In this document: one piece after another, positions 23,085-34,479 of the stretch
Layout of the letters: the number at the start of each line of letters is the position of its first letter
Numbering within the stretch: position 1 is the first letter of the stretch
Assembly: GCA_933228675.1 (NCBI GenBank)
Contig: OW121741.1
Span: 23,256,224-23,320,223, forward strand
Source of the DNA: Stomorhina lunata
Taxonomy: Eukaryota > Arthropoda > Insecta > Diptera > Rhiniidae
DNA: 64,000 nucleotides
Reading direction: 5' to 3'
Notes under the pieces: model-generated
Told to the model about the DNA's origin: nothing
Database searches by the model: none
Seen by the model: the letters and a program-made list of their open reading frames with translations, nothing else
Program-made: the position numbers and the translations under genes

Positions 23085-24000
23085 TCGGGTGGTTAAATTT
23101 CAAGGGCCGATGTTGATTTTGAATAAAACACAAACTATTTAGGAAATTATTGTAATTTTATTTTATTATGATGTATTGGTATTATTCAATTATGTATGGA
23201 TCAAAATATCGGCCAAATGGGCGCCGCGACCACAGCAACAAACCTCCATCCGATGGTCCAAATTTACGATGACCCTGAGGCATAATGGAGGTTCTATGCC
23301 GTTAATGTGATGAATTATCTCATCCTTTAGCCCTTCAATTGTTGCTGGAATATTGACGTACACCTTTTCTTTCAAAAAACCCCAAAGAAAAAAGTCCAAC
23401 GGTGTCAAATCACATGATCTTGGCGGCGAATTGACATCGCCATTACGTGAGATAACACTGCCATTGAATTTGTTGCGCAAAAGAGCCATTGTTTCGTTAG
23501 CTGTGTGGCAAGTGGCACCGTCCTGCTGAAACCACATATCGTTCATATCCATATCTTCCAATTTGGGCCATAAAAAGTTCGTTATCATCTCACGATAGCG
23601 AACACTATTCACAGTAACTGCCTGACCGGCCTCAGCTACACTATCGCGAACAGCAGCAATATTTTCTGCAGTACGAGCTGTACGAGCATGCACTGGTGTT
23701 CTCACATCTTCTACAGACCCGGCTTGCTCGAATTTTTCCACGATTTTTGCGATTGTACGCACATTTGGACGATCAAATTGACCAAAAAAAATCACGAAGT
23801 GCACGATATGCATTTTGATTTGAACGCCCATTTTCATAATAAGTCTGGTTAACTTTAACACGTTGTTGGATTGTGTATCTCTCCATGGTTCAAATTGAGT
23901 AAGTCTGAAATAGAGAAATGTCAAATAAAATTTGGAAAAAAAACTTGGCGTTTAGGTGTGGTTCATATTCAACATCGGCCCTTATAATTTAACCACCCTT
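23085..24000 (-). mobile_element. Mariner-like element, 916 bp, with TA target duplication
   Basis: Terminal inverted repeats share GGGTGGTTAAATT, two differing bases, then AAGGGCCGATGTTGA. TA flanks both ends (23083-23084 and 24001-24002). The host HINE sequence (CAAATATTTGC in the undisrupted copy) is restored if the element and one TA are removed. Length is short for a mariner because the transposase is internally deleted. The nearly intact termini suggest it moved more recently than its host repeat. Confidence 0.9.
23190..23924 (-). CDS. Mariner-like transposase, internally deleted, 244 codons
   Basis: This is the only credible protein-coding frame in the window. It encodes a cut-and-paste DNA transposase fragment. 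Residues about 47-98 (FFGQFDRPNVRTIAKIVEKF...ARTARTAENIAAVRDSVAE) match the N-terminal helix-turn-helix region of this mariner group. Residues 131-141 (WFQQDGATCHT) carry the second catalytic aspartate (D135), and 169-182 (RSCDLTPLDFFLWG) carry the third (D172, 36 residues later). The C-terminal ending RGAHLADILIHT is typical. Between residues 98 and 99 an in-frame deletion joins the N-terminal domain to AGQAVTVNSVRYREM. It removes roughly 100 or more residues, including the segment with the first catalytic aspartate. The first 40 or so codons also look unrelated to the family's start. The protein cannot catalyse transposition; it could at most bind ends. Confidence 0.85.
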   Translation of the reverse strand: MTFLYFRLTQFEPWRDTQSNNVLKLTRLIMKMGVQIKMHIVHFVIFFGQFDRPNVRTIAKIVEKFEQAGSVEDVRTPVHARTARTAENIAAVRDSVAEAGQAVTVNSVRYREMITNFLWPKLEDMDMNDMWFQQDGATCHTANETMALLRNKFNGSVISRNGDVNSPPRSCDLTPLDFFLWGFLKEKVYVNIPATIEGLKDEIIHHINGIEPPLCLRVIVNLDHRMEVCCCGRGAHLADILIHT

Positions 24001-24700
24001 TATTTGCAAAATTTTGTCATCATACAAACATTTTGTCAAAACTTATATATTTAAGCTGTTTTCATCATTTGGATTTATATGAGAGCTAGGGCCAAATCTG
24101 GACGGATCAATTTGGCAAATTGATTACAGTTGCTACAAAAATTATGTTTTCAAAAAATAAACTTAAAATTCTCATTATCTTCAGATTTACGAGAGTTTTA
24201 GTGATTTTTGTCTCATTTAGTGCGTTTCGACAGAAGAGTTTGTATAAGAGGAATGGTCAAATGTGGACCGATTTCAACGAAATTTGGTACAGTGATTTTA
24301 GTTCACATAAGCACTAGTTTTTTTCGCGAAAAGATATTGATATTTGTGGCCAATATATCAATTTCGGTAAGTGGGACATATTGGAGGTACCATAAATAAT
24401 AGACCGATTTTGACAAATTTCAACAGCCAAGGTCCCACTATCATAAAAACTATCTGTGCCAAATTTCATTAAATTATCTTTAGAATTGTGACTTGTACTT
24501 TGTTTACAAGATTTACATGGGGGTCCAGCCAGATAGACGGACGGACGGATTGACTGACATCGTTAAATCGACTTAGAAAGTGATTCTAAGCCTATTGGTA
24601 TACCAAAACATGGGTCTAAGACAAATATTTCTATACGTTACATACATCAGCGCAAACTTATAATACCCTTTCCACCTATAGTGGTCAAGGGTATAAGAAT

Positions 24701-27700
24701 ACTGAACTAGAACTGAACTAGAACTGAACTAGAACTGAACTAGAACTGAACTAGAACTGAACTAGAACTGAACTAGAACTGAACTAGAACTGAACTAGAA
24801 CTGAACTAGAACTGAACTAGAACTGAACTAGAACTGAACTAGAACTGAACTAGAACTGAACTAGAACTGAACTAGAACTGAACTAGAACTGAACTAGAAC
24901 TGAACTAGAACTGAACTAGAACTGAACTAGAACTGAACTAGAACTGAACTAGAACTGAACTAGAACTGAACTAGAACTGAACTAGAACTGAACTAGAACT
25001 GAACTAGAACTGAACTAGAACTGAACTAGAACTGAACTAGAACTGAACTAGAACTGAACTAGAACTGAACTAGAACTGAACTAGAACTGAACTAGAACTG
25101 AACTAGAACTGAACTAGAACTGAACTAGAACTGAACTAGAACTGAACTAGAACTGAACTAGAACTGAACTAGAACTGAACTAGAACTGAACTAGAACTGA
25201 ACTAGAACTGAACTAGAACTGAACTAGAACTGAACTAGAACTGAACTAGAACTGAACTAGAACTGAACTAGAACTGAACTAGAACTGAACTAGAACTGAA
25301 CTAGAACTGAACTAGAACTGAACTAGAACTGAACTAGAACTGAACTAGAACTGAACTAGAACTGAACTAGAACTGAACTAGAACTGAACTAGAACTGAAC
25401 TAGAACTGAACTAGAACTGAACTAGAACTGAACTAGAACTGAACTAGAACTGAACTAGAACTGAACTAGAACTGAACTAGAACTGAACTAGAACTGAACT
25501 AGAACTGAACTAGAACTGAACTAGAACTGAACTAGAACTGAACTAGAACTGAACTAGAACTGAACTAGAACTGAACTAGAACTGAACTAGAACTGAACTA
25601 GAACTGAACTAGAACTGAACTAGAACTGAACTAGAACTGAACTAGAACTGAACTAGAACTGAACTAGAACTGAACTAGAACTGAACTAGAACTGAACTAG
25701 AACTGAACTAGAACTGAACTAGAACTGAACTAGAACTGAACTAGAACTGAACTAGAACTGAACTAGAACTGAACTAGAACTGAACTAGAACTGAACTAGA
25801 ACTGAACTAGAACTGAACTAGAACTGAACTAGAACTGAACTAGAACTGAACTAGAACTGAACTAGAACTGAACTAGAACTGAACTAGAACTGAACTAGAA
25901 CTGAACTAGAACTGAACTAGAACTGAACTAGAACTGAACTAGAACTGAACTAGAACTGAACTAGAACTGAACTAGAACTGAACTAGAACTGAACTAGAAC
26001 TGAACTAGAACTGAACTAGAACTGAACTAGAACTGAACTAGAACTGAACTAGAACTGAACTAGAACTGAACTAGAACTGAACTAGAACTGAACTAGAACT
26101 GAACTAGAACTGAACTAGAACTGAACTAGAACTGAACTAGAACTGAACTAGAACTGAACTAGAACTGAACTAGAACTGAACTAGAACTGAACTAGAACTG
26201 AACTAGAACTGAACTAGAACTGAACTAGAACTGAACTAGAACTGAACTAGAACTGAACTAGAACTGAACTAGAACTGAACTAGAACTGAACTAGAACTGA
26301 ACTAGAACTGAACTAGAACTGAACTAGAACTGAACTAGAACTGAACTAGAACTGAACTAGAACTGAACTAGAACTGAACTAGAACTGAACTAGAACTGAA
26401 CTAGAACTGAACTAGAACTGAACTAGAACTGAACTAGAACTGAACTAGAACTGAACTAGAACTGAACTAGAACTGAACTAGAACTGAACTAGAACTGAAC
26501 TAGAACTGAACTAGAACTGAACTAGAACTGAACTAGAACTGAACTAGAACTGAACTAGAACTGAACTAGAACTGAACTAGAACTGAACTAGAACTGAACT
26601 AGAACTGAACTAGAACTGAACTAGAACTGAACTAGAACTGAACTAGAACTGAACTAGAACTGAACTAGAACTGAACTAGAACTGAACTAGAACTGAACTA
26701 GAACTGAACTAGAACTGAACTAGAACTGAACTAGAACTGAACTAGAACTGAACTAGAACTGAACTAGAACTGAACTAGAACTGAACTAGAACTGAACTAG
26801 AACTGAACTAGAACTGAACTAGAACTGAACTAGAACTGAACTAGAACTGAACTAGAACTGAACTAGAACTGAACTAGAACTGAACTAGAACTGAACTAGA
26901 ACTGAACTAGAACTGAACTAGAACTGAACTAGAACTGAACTAGAACTGAACTAGAACTGAACTAGAACTGAACTAGAACTGAACTAGAACTGAACTAGAA
27001 CTGAACTAGAACTGAACTAGAACTGAACTAGAACTGAACTAGAACTGAACTAGAACTGAACTAGAACTGAACTAGAACTGAACTAGAACTGAACTAGAAC
27101 TGAACTAGAACTGAACTAGAACTGAACTAGAACTGAACTAGAACTGAACTAGAACTGAACTAGAACTGAACTAGAACTGAACTAGAACTGAACTAGAACT
27201 GAACTAGAACTGAACTAGAACTGAACTAGAACTGAACTAGAACTGAACTAGAACTGAACTAGAACTGAACTAGAACTGAACTAGAACTGAACTAGAACTG
27301 AACTAGAACTGAACTAGAACTGAACTAGAACTGAACTAGAACTGAACTAGAACTGAACTAGAACTGAACTAGAACTGAACTAGAACTGAACTAGAACTGA
27401 ACTAGAACTGAACTAGAACTGAACTAGAACTGAACTAGAACTGAACTAGAACTGAACTAGAACTGAACTAGAACTGAACTAGAACTGAACTAGAACTGAA
27501 CTAGAACTGAACTAGAACTGAACTAGAACTGAACTAGAACTGAACTAGAACTGAACTAGAACTGAACTAGAACTGAACTAGAACTGAACTAGAACTGAAC
27601 TAGAACTGAACTAGAACTGAACTAGAACTGAACTAGAACTGAACTAGAACTGAACTAGAACTGAACTAGAACTGAACTAGAACTGAACTAGAACTGAACT

Positions 27701-28760
27701 AGAACTGAACTAGAACTGAACTAGAACTGAACTAGAACTGAACTAGAACTGAACTAGAACTGAACTAGAACTGAACTAGAACTGAACTAGAACTGAACTA
27801 GAACTGAACTAGAACTGAACTAGAACTGAACTAGAACTGAACTAGAACTGAACTAGAACTGAACTAGAACTGAACTAGAACTGAACTAGAACTGAACTAG
27901 AACTGAACTAGAACTGAACTAGAACTGAACTAGAACTGAACTAGAACTGAACTAGAACTGAAATAGAACTGAACTAGAACTGAACTAGAACTGAACTAGA
28001 ACTGAACTAGAACTGAACTAGAACTGAACTAGAACTGAACTAGAACTGAACTAGAACTGAACTAGAACTGAACTAGAACTGAACTAGAACTGAACTAGAA
28101 CTGAACTAGAACTGAACTAGAACTGAACTAGAACTGAACTAGAACTGAACTAGAACTGAACTAGAACTGAACTAGAACTGAACTAGAACTGAACTAGAAC
28201 TGAACTAGAACTGAACTAGAACTGAACTAGAACTGAACTAGAACTGAACTAGAACTGAACTAGAACTGAACTAGAACTGAACTAGAACTGAACTAGAACT
28301 GAACTAGAACTGAACTAGAACTGAACTAGAACTGAACTAGAACTGAACTAGAACTGAACTAGAACTGAACTAGAACTGAACTAGAACTGAACTAGATCTG
28401 AACTAGAACTAAACTAGAACTGAACTAGAACTGAACTAGAACTGAACTAGAACTGAACTAGAACTGAACTAGAACTGAACTAGAACTGAACTAGAACTGA
28501 ACTAGAACTGAACTAGAACTGAACTAGAACTGAACTAGAACTGAACTAGAACTGAACTAGAACTGAACTAGAACTGAACTAGAACTGAACTAGAACTGAA
28601 CCTAGTACTGAATCTAGAACTGAACCTAAAACTGAACCTAGAACTGAACTAGAACTGAACTAGAACTGAACTAGAACTGAAATAGAACTGAACTAGAACT
28701 GAACCTAGAACTGAAATAGAACTAATCTAGAACTGAACTAAAACTAGATCTGAAATGAAA
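24701..28760. repeat. 11-bp satellite, unit CTAGAACTGAA, about 369 copies
   Basis: This 4.06-kb array begins within about 10 bp of the 5' end of the HINE. As read, units are identical for more than 3 kb; the first change is near 27961 (GAAATAGAACT), with others after 28390. The right edge (28600-28760) is visibly decayed. Every frame is closed within a few units because 11 is not a multiple of three and TAG recurs. Such uniformity implies recent expansion or strong homogenisation. Confidence 0.98.
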
Positions 28761-30514
28761 ATTGCATTTTATTGAGGTTTTTTTTTGTATTATAAAATTT
28801 ATATTTCAACTTGATTCCAAATTTTTTCTGATGTCATTTTTATGTCATCACAAAAATCAAACATTTGCAAAAAAATATTTTCTTTTCCACACAATTTTTA
28901 TAGTTATGAGCAGATTTGTGACTGTCTGTGTGTGTGAATGTGTGTTTGTTTGTGAAATGACAGTATCTGTGTATTTATACATGAATTTTCAATAAATCCA
29001 AATCTCAATCTAAATATTGATTTTACTGTCATCATCATGTCTCTATGAAAAAAATCATATCTTTTGGTCGTGGCGTGTTTGAATAATAAGTGATAAAATA
29101 CTTGACATATTGACAGCATTGAAGCTTAAAATTCACAATTTATACAAACTTGTATTTTGAAATGATAGACAAGTAAATAAATAATAATTTTTTATGGATT
29201 TTGATTTTTTCATAATTTTTTTTTAAGGAATTTTCTTATGTTTAACTTTAAGCTTGAGTGATATATTTGGTATAAAAAAAAAATAAGTCTGTGTAGGTTT
29301 ATAGATCAGACCGATGACTGAATGACTGACGGATGTATGAGATGATGCCTGAGCCTGAAGCATTTATTTGTTGGAAATGTCTGTTTGAGAATTTTTAAAT
29401 ATGTTGGATGAGTAAGGAAATTTAAATTTCTATGAAAATCCTTAACAAAAGCTCTTGGATCTTTTAATACTTACAGGAAATAATATTTACAGGAAGTCAA
29501 CTAGATTAATTTTACAACAATAATTTTTTCTAAAATTTAAACAAAAATTTTTACAAGTTATAAATTGTTTATAAATTTGTTAGATAAAAACTTTTTTGCC
29601 AACACGCAAATAATAATAATTTGTTGTTAGACAAACATTAAAATCTGCCCATTATTCATACATGAAATGTAATATTTATGGGAAAATAATGGGTAAAATA
29701 ACTACCACAGCGACAAAAAAGAAGGTCATGGAAAAGGAAATTTTTTTATAATTTCATATAAATCTATTTTCATACCAACATTTTATATTTCTCTCATTTA
29801 AATCCTTTTTTTTTTTTTGTTTTTTTGGCAACTAGAAATTGAATATGTTAAGCCAAAGCCGATTGTGTCGTGCAAAACACAAAAGTTTTGTTGCCCATTA
29901 AAAATTTGTCATAAATTGCATGTGTAAACACACAGACAGACAGACTAACAGGAATAGTATAAAAACATTCATATATTGATATGAACATGCATGTATACAT
30001 GTATGTATTTACCTACAATTACCAACACACATTAATTTACTATAAATAAACTTTTAACTATGTATTTACCTTATACTTTATATATTTCTGAATTATTGAA
30101 CAAACAACTGACTTTTTTTTCCACATTTTTAGGAAAATATTCATAAATTTGTCAGACACATTTAATGGAAACTAATAAAATATTTGCTAGAAATAACTGA
30201 AACTACAACTAAAATACACATAAAAGTTCATATGAATATTTTGTTAAGACACGCACAATAAATTTTAACCACAGGGGGCATTAAACAATAAACTTAAAAA
30301 AAGAAAATTGTTTAAATTTGGTATATTTTTAATATGTAGTTAGTTTTAGTGAAAAATTCAAAAAAATATATGTTTATGCTTAATTCCTGACAACCAATCA
30401 TAATGTGATCATGTAGAACTGTCTTCTCTCAAAACCCCGACTGTGTAGGCTTATTGTTTTTTATGATAAACAAATACGTATGCTCATAAAATTACAATTG
30501 AGCTGTCTCTTGTT
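28761..30514. other. AT-rich DNA, nothing recognised
   Basis: It contains a (TG)n-like patch at 28918-28958 and a short CAGA patch near 29934. No coding motif, RNA gene or transposon feature supported. Confidence 0.5.
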
Positions 30515-32035
30515 CCCAGCTAGCAATTTAGTGATTTTTGACGATAATATTAGCAAAATGAGTCTTTTGGGATTCATATAGATGATCAAAAACTGATTAA
30601 TCAGCTTGGTGATCTAAAAAAGATTCCAAAACGAAAAGATTCCAAAAAGAAAAGAACTAGTTTACAAAAGCACAAACAATTCTTGCAGAATGTGTGCAGT
30701 CAAAATCTTATCGTGCAAACGATACTAACACGACTGTTTTTAGGCTATCTTAATTAGTTTGGTGATCGAAAAAAGACCACAAAAAGACTTAGAAAATACC
30801 TTGAAAGTGGCTATTTGAAGCCAGAATGTGTTCAATCAGTTTGGTGATCAAAAAAGTGTACAAAAAGACTTATGGACGCCTAACAAGCGACTAGCTAAAA
30901 ATAGCACAAAAACTCTTGTAAAATGTGCATAATATAACTATTTTTAGGTGTTAAAAAAATGACACAAAAAGACTCGTATCTCAATATGGGTGATGTGGCT
31001 TATTGGGCTAGCACGTCCTCAGTCTCGGCAACATCAATTTCTATAATTATTAACGCAACTTCACTGTTCTAAAAATAGATATGACGTGTTCTAAAAATTG
31101 ATATACTGTGTAATAAAAAGCTTTATTCTTTTTATACCCTTCACCAAGGAATAGAAAGGAATAGAAATATTTGTCTTGGACCCACCTTTAAGTATACCAA
31201 TAGGCTTAGAATCACTTTTTAAGTCGATTTAGCAATGTCCGTCCGTCCGCTCGTCTGGCTGGGTGGACGGTTGCCTGGCCAGCTGGCTGGATGGATCCCC
31301 ATGAAAATCTTGTAATCAAACTACAGGTCGCAATTCCAAAGATAATTTTATGATATTGGGACCCTGGCTATTGAAATTCGTTAAAATCGGTCCATTATTT
31401 TTGGTACCTCCTATATGTCCCACTTCCCGGAATTGATATATTGGCCACAAATATAAATATTTTTTCATGAGATTTAAAACAACTATTGCTTGTGTAAACT
31501 AAAATCACTATACCAAATTTCGGTCAACATTTGACTATAGCTCTCATACTAACTTTTCTGAAATCTGAAGATAATAACAATTTAAAGTTTGTTTTTTGTA
31601 CACATAATTTTTGTAACAACTGTTTATCCATCTGATAAATTTCTAGATAATCGGTCCACATTTAACCCTAGCTCTCATATAAGTCCACATGACGGAAACA
31701 GCTTAAATATATAAGTTTTGAGAAAATGTTTGTATGATGACAAAATTTAGCAAATATTTGGTGAAGGCTATCGTATGGTCGGGCTTGACCGACTATAGCA
31801 CTTTCTTACTTATTTTTAAATCTAGCAAATCTAGCAAAATGTGTGCAGTCATATTCTAATCAGAAAAACGAGTCATTAAAGATTATTTTTGAAGGGTCGC
31901 ATGAAGAGTACCATTTTCTCACACAAAGAGATCATTTTTAACTCATAACTGATATCATAAATAATCATTTTAATCGTGCAGTGAAGTCAAAAAAGACTCA
32001 TATTTGATTAACATTTTCCAAAAATGATAGCTGGG
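30515..32035. mobile_element. Possible MITE with CCCAGCTA ends, host of a nested HINE
   Basis: The left end CCCAGCTAGCAATTTAGTGA and the right end (minus: CCCAGCTATCATTTTTGGAA) share an inverted CCCAGCTA and similar downstream GAGTC motifs. The interior holds about four degenerate units containing TTTGGTGATC.AAAAAAG and CAAAAAGACT. HINE 31126-31820 is inserted in it. No coding sequence; the target duplication is not convincing. Confidence 0.45.
31126..31820 (+). mobile_element. HINE-like element family 1, best uninterrupted copy
   Basis: In order it has the 5' subterminal repeat ATACCCTTCACCA (31134), the GTCY tract GTCCGTCCGTCCGCTCGTCT (31237) and a body rich in TTGACTATAGCTCTCATA-like phrases. 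The inverted subterminal repeat TGGTGAAGGCTATCG follows at about 31761, then the hairpin GGTCGGGCTTGACCGAC at 31778-31794, and the end is GCACTTTCTTACTT. It defines the family used to interpret the copies at 8.3, 10.0, 23-24.7 and 40.7 kb. Confidence 0.8.
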
Positions 32036-32289
32036 TTACTAACTATAAAAATGATCACTTAAGTTGAAAATTATTGTTATGAAAATTAATGACAGAAAGA
32101 GTAGCAAAAACGCATTAACATAATAAAAGTAACGTAGAATCATATGTTTGTTCCAACCTATTCATTATGTGACCACATCAAATTATATGTATGATTAACC
32201 ATGTCATACTATTGATTTTTGTCTAAATTGAAATTTTATTTTCGATACCTCTTGTTTATAGAAACGACCTTGTTCAAAACACTTTTTTA

Positions 32290-33640
32290 ATTTTTATACC
32301 CAACATCCAAAGAAACATCATCAAAAATAAAAAATAATGTATATTCTAAGTCTTTATGAAATTCTAAGACGATTGGATATCGTCCGTCTGCATGTCTGTT
32401 TACCTGTTGGTCTTTTTGTCTGTCCTTCTGTCTGTATGTCTGTCTGTTGTCGGCATGGGAGGGCCTGTACAAAAGAAGCTAGGTAACTTTTTTTTTGAAA
32501 AATTTTGGTTCAAATTGGGCAAAATCGTTTTATATTTGACCATAGCTCTATATAACCTCGCCTAGGCTAATCGCTTATTTGCAAATAAATGACTAATTAT
32601 AATAGCTATGATGACAAAATTTGGTATCCGAAAGTTTTACATAAGAACTAGGCATCATATAAAATTTCATCGAAATTGGTTCACATTTAACTATAGCTCC
32701 CATATAAAAAACTTACGAAAATAGCCTAAATTCCACCTGAAATTTACTTAAATGCCAATAAATGATAAACTGTAATAGCTTTGGCCACTAAATTTAGCAC
32801 AAGGAAGTCTTATGTGAATGCCAGCCAATGTGCAAAATTTCGTCACAATCGGTCACCATTTGACCATAGCTCCCATATAAAAAACTTACAGAAACACAAA
32901 AATACAAAAAGAAAAGGAGGTTTATGTCCGTCTGTCCGTCAGAAAAAAGCGCGATAGCTCCTAAACGAAAAAAGATAGAATAACAAAATTTTACAAAAGT
33001 ATTTTCGATATGAATTGAGGCCCTATGCTCCACTGAGAGTCAAGGATAACAAAAGAATTTTCGATATCTTGAGAAAGTTGTGTATTGAAAAAAGACGAAT
33101 TCGGTTCACATTTAGTTAGAGCCCTCATATAACCCCGCCCCGGAAAACATATAAATGCTGATAAATTTAATACAATTGTAATAGCAATGATGACTAAATT
33201 TAGAATAGAGAAGTTTTAAGCAATTATTGGTCAGTATATCAAATTTTATAGGAATCGGTTCATATTTGACCATAGCTTTCATATAAAAAACACTACCGGA
33301 AAGAAAAAAAATGTAGCAAAGGTTTAACTGGCTATTAAATTAGAAACTATGACAGCTATTGTCTCAAAATTTTGCAAAAATAAGCTTTACATAAATACCA
33401 GCCAGTGTGTAAAATTTTGTTACATTTGGCTATAATTCTTATATATATAACATCCCCTTTTTTATATCTACAATCAAAAAAAATTCGGAGGTACAATCAG
33501 CATATTAAGATTATGTATATGGTAGATGCATTAGGAACTCCTAACAAAATATATGAACCTGTCGTATTACTATCAACTTCTTTATCCTAACTAAATATTA
33601 AGCTAAACGAAAAGTATTTAACAATTTATTAATGTAATAC
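32290..33640 (+). mobile_element. HINE-like element family 2, copy A
   Basis: It starts TATACCCAACATC, has a GTCY tract (GTCTGTCCTTCTGTCTG) at 32380-32452 and repeated phrases such as CATAGCTCCCATATAAAA. It aligns in reverse with 35338-37145, ending in the shared block GGAACTCCTAACAAAATATA...TCAACTTCTTTATCCTAAC. The 3' subterminal repeat and hairpin seen in copy B are missing, so it is 3'-truncated or diverged. A 45-bp retrotransposon scrap is inserted at 33012. Confidence 0.75.
33012..33056 (+). mobile_element. 45-bp 5'-truncated non-LTR insertion with 11-bp target duplication
   Basis: GAGGCCCTATGCTCCACTGA continues to the stop-containing end AGTCAAGGATAACAAAAGA, the same 3' terminus as at 21107-21256 (reading EALCSTESQG-stop). 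ATTTTCGATAT lies immediately on both sides (33001-33011 and 33057-33067). The uninterrupted HINE copy B has one such site. This is the signature of target-primed reverse transcription with extreme 5' truncation. Confidence 0.9.
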
Positions 33641-33985
33641 TATAAAAAAACTTGAAATTGGCTGTAGTTTCGTAAATATGGGTCCAATCGAGAAAATATT
33701 TGATTTTTGGGATCATTTTAGTTTTTTGTATGAAGAAGCTAAAATTGGCTGTAGTTTCTTCTTATTTTTCAGTCGAGTTATTGCAATTCTAATATCATTT
33801 TGGTTGGATGGTGGACATATAACGCCGTCATCATTGGTCGATTTTAGTTGATACCAACAATTAGAAAAATTACTTCTTCCATAGTTTCAGTACGCCTTCT
33901 GCGTCTGTCAGCAGGTTTACACCATACGTTTGGTGTTTAATTTTTTGATCAAATTTATGTACTTTATTATGACTCCTATACATTA
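33641..33985. other. Unrecognised spacer
   Basis: A short direct repeat (AAATTGGCTGTAGTTTC at about 33654 and 33743) is the only structure seen. Confidence 0.5.
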
Positions 33986-34176
33986 GGGTGGGTCGTTTTT
34001 TGACTTTTGTCTCTGATCGACTTCTAATAGTGAAATTATATGGCCAAATTATGTCAATCGGAAGTGTGCAAAATATTATTGATTTATTTTTAGGGTACGA
34101 GCCCGCGCAACGGGGCCAAAGTTTTTGAGCCCATTTAGAAGTCGATCAGAGACAAAAGTCAAAAAACGACCCACCC
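33986..34176. mobile_element. 191-bp MITE with 42-bp perfect inverted repeats and TA duplication
   Basis: Both ends read inward GGGTGGGTCGTTTTTTGACT and remain identical for 42 bp, up to CGACTTCTAA. TA flanks each side (33984-33985 and 34177-34178). Perfect long arms and a TA target suggest a recently active Tc1/mariner-type non-autonomous family. The interior phrase CAAAGTTTTTGAGCCCATTT has a relative at 8310-8338. Confidence 0.92.
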
Positions 34177-34219
34177 TACTATATATACTCAATTTCTCAA
34201 TTTTCTCAAACACAAGTCC

Positions 34220-34479
34220 ATTCATCCATTTCTTTCTTCTTTCTTTGGAATAGGAGTTTTTCTTCCCTCTTTTTCTCTCGATATCATTGCCCTGTAGGCT
34301 TCATTTTTCTCAACTGTGGCATTGCGGCACTTTCCGTCATACCAGAAGTTTTTAGAAAGACGGTTTTGGAACCCTAATACAGATTTTGCGGCAGTCTTCA
34401 TGAAGTAAACCTTCTCTAGATGATCATAAAAGGCATGTTTTATATCATTATCGTTCTCCTCTGTGGGAGCCTGAACACA
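34220..34479 (-). pseudogene. RTE-like retrotransposon fragment (endonuclease/linker region)
   Basis: The minus strand encodes CVQAPTEENDNDIKHAFYDH, then LEKVY, then AAKSVLGFQ, FWYDGKCRNATVEKNEAYRA and MISREKEGRK in one frame. The APTE..D...K..FY..L pattern is the apurinic-endonuclease block of RTE-type elements. The W-(F/Y)-D-x-x-C-x-x-A-x-x-x-K-N-x-A-(Y/A) pattern belongs to the stretch before their reverse transcriptase. The two are normally separated by more than 100 residues, so a large in-frame deletion has joined them. It is probably the same family as the EALCSTGSQG tails, which is not proven. Confidence 0.75.

Larger units (their letters stand above)
22990..24695 (-). mobile_element. 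HINE-like element family 1, full-length copy interrupted by a mariner
   Basis: On the minus strand the element starts TATACCCTTGACCACTATAG (5' subterminal repeat, near 24692). It carries the GTCY microsatellite (plus: GACGGACGGACGGATTGAC, about 24537), then the inverted subterminal repeat GGTGAAGGGTATCG (near 23041). It ends with the hairpin GGTCGGGCTTGACCGAC (about 23025-23009) and the tail ACTTTCTTACTTG. Subterminal inverted repeats, a GTCY tract and a 3' hairpin are the described plan of DINE-1/HINE elements, which are non-autonomous relatives of Helentrons. A 916-bp mariner-like element splits it at 23085-24000. No protein of its own. Confidence 0.75.

Noticed and set aside
31000..31050. 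TGGCTTATTGGGCTAGCACG, resembling an A box of a tRNA or tRNA-derived SINE
   Set aside because: No matching B box or cloverleaf could be found downstream, and the surrounding sequence belongs to the inverted-repeat element.
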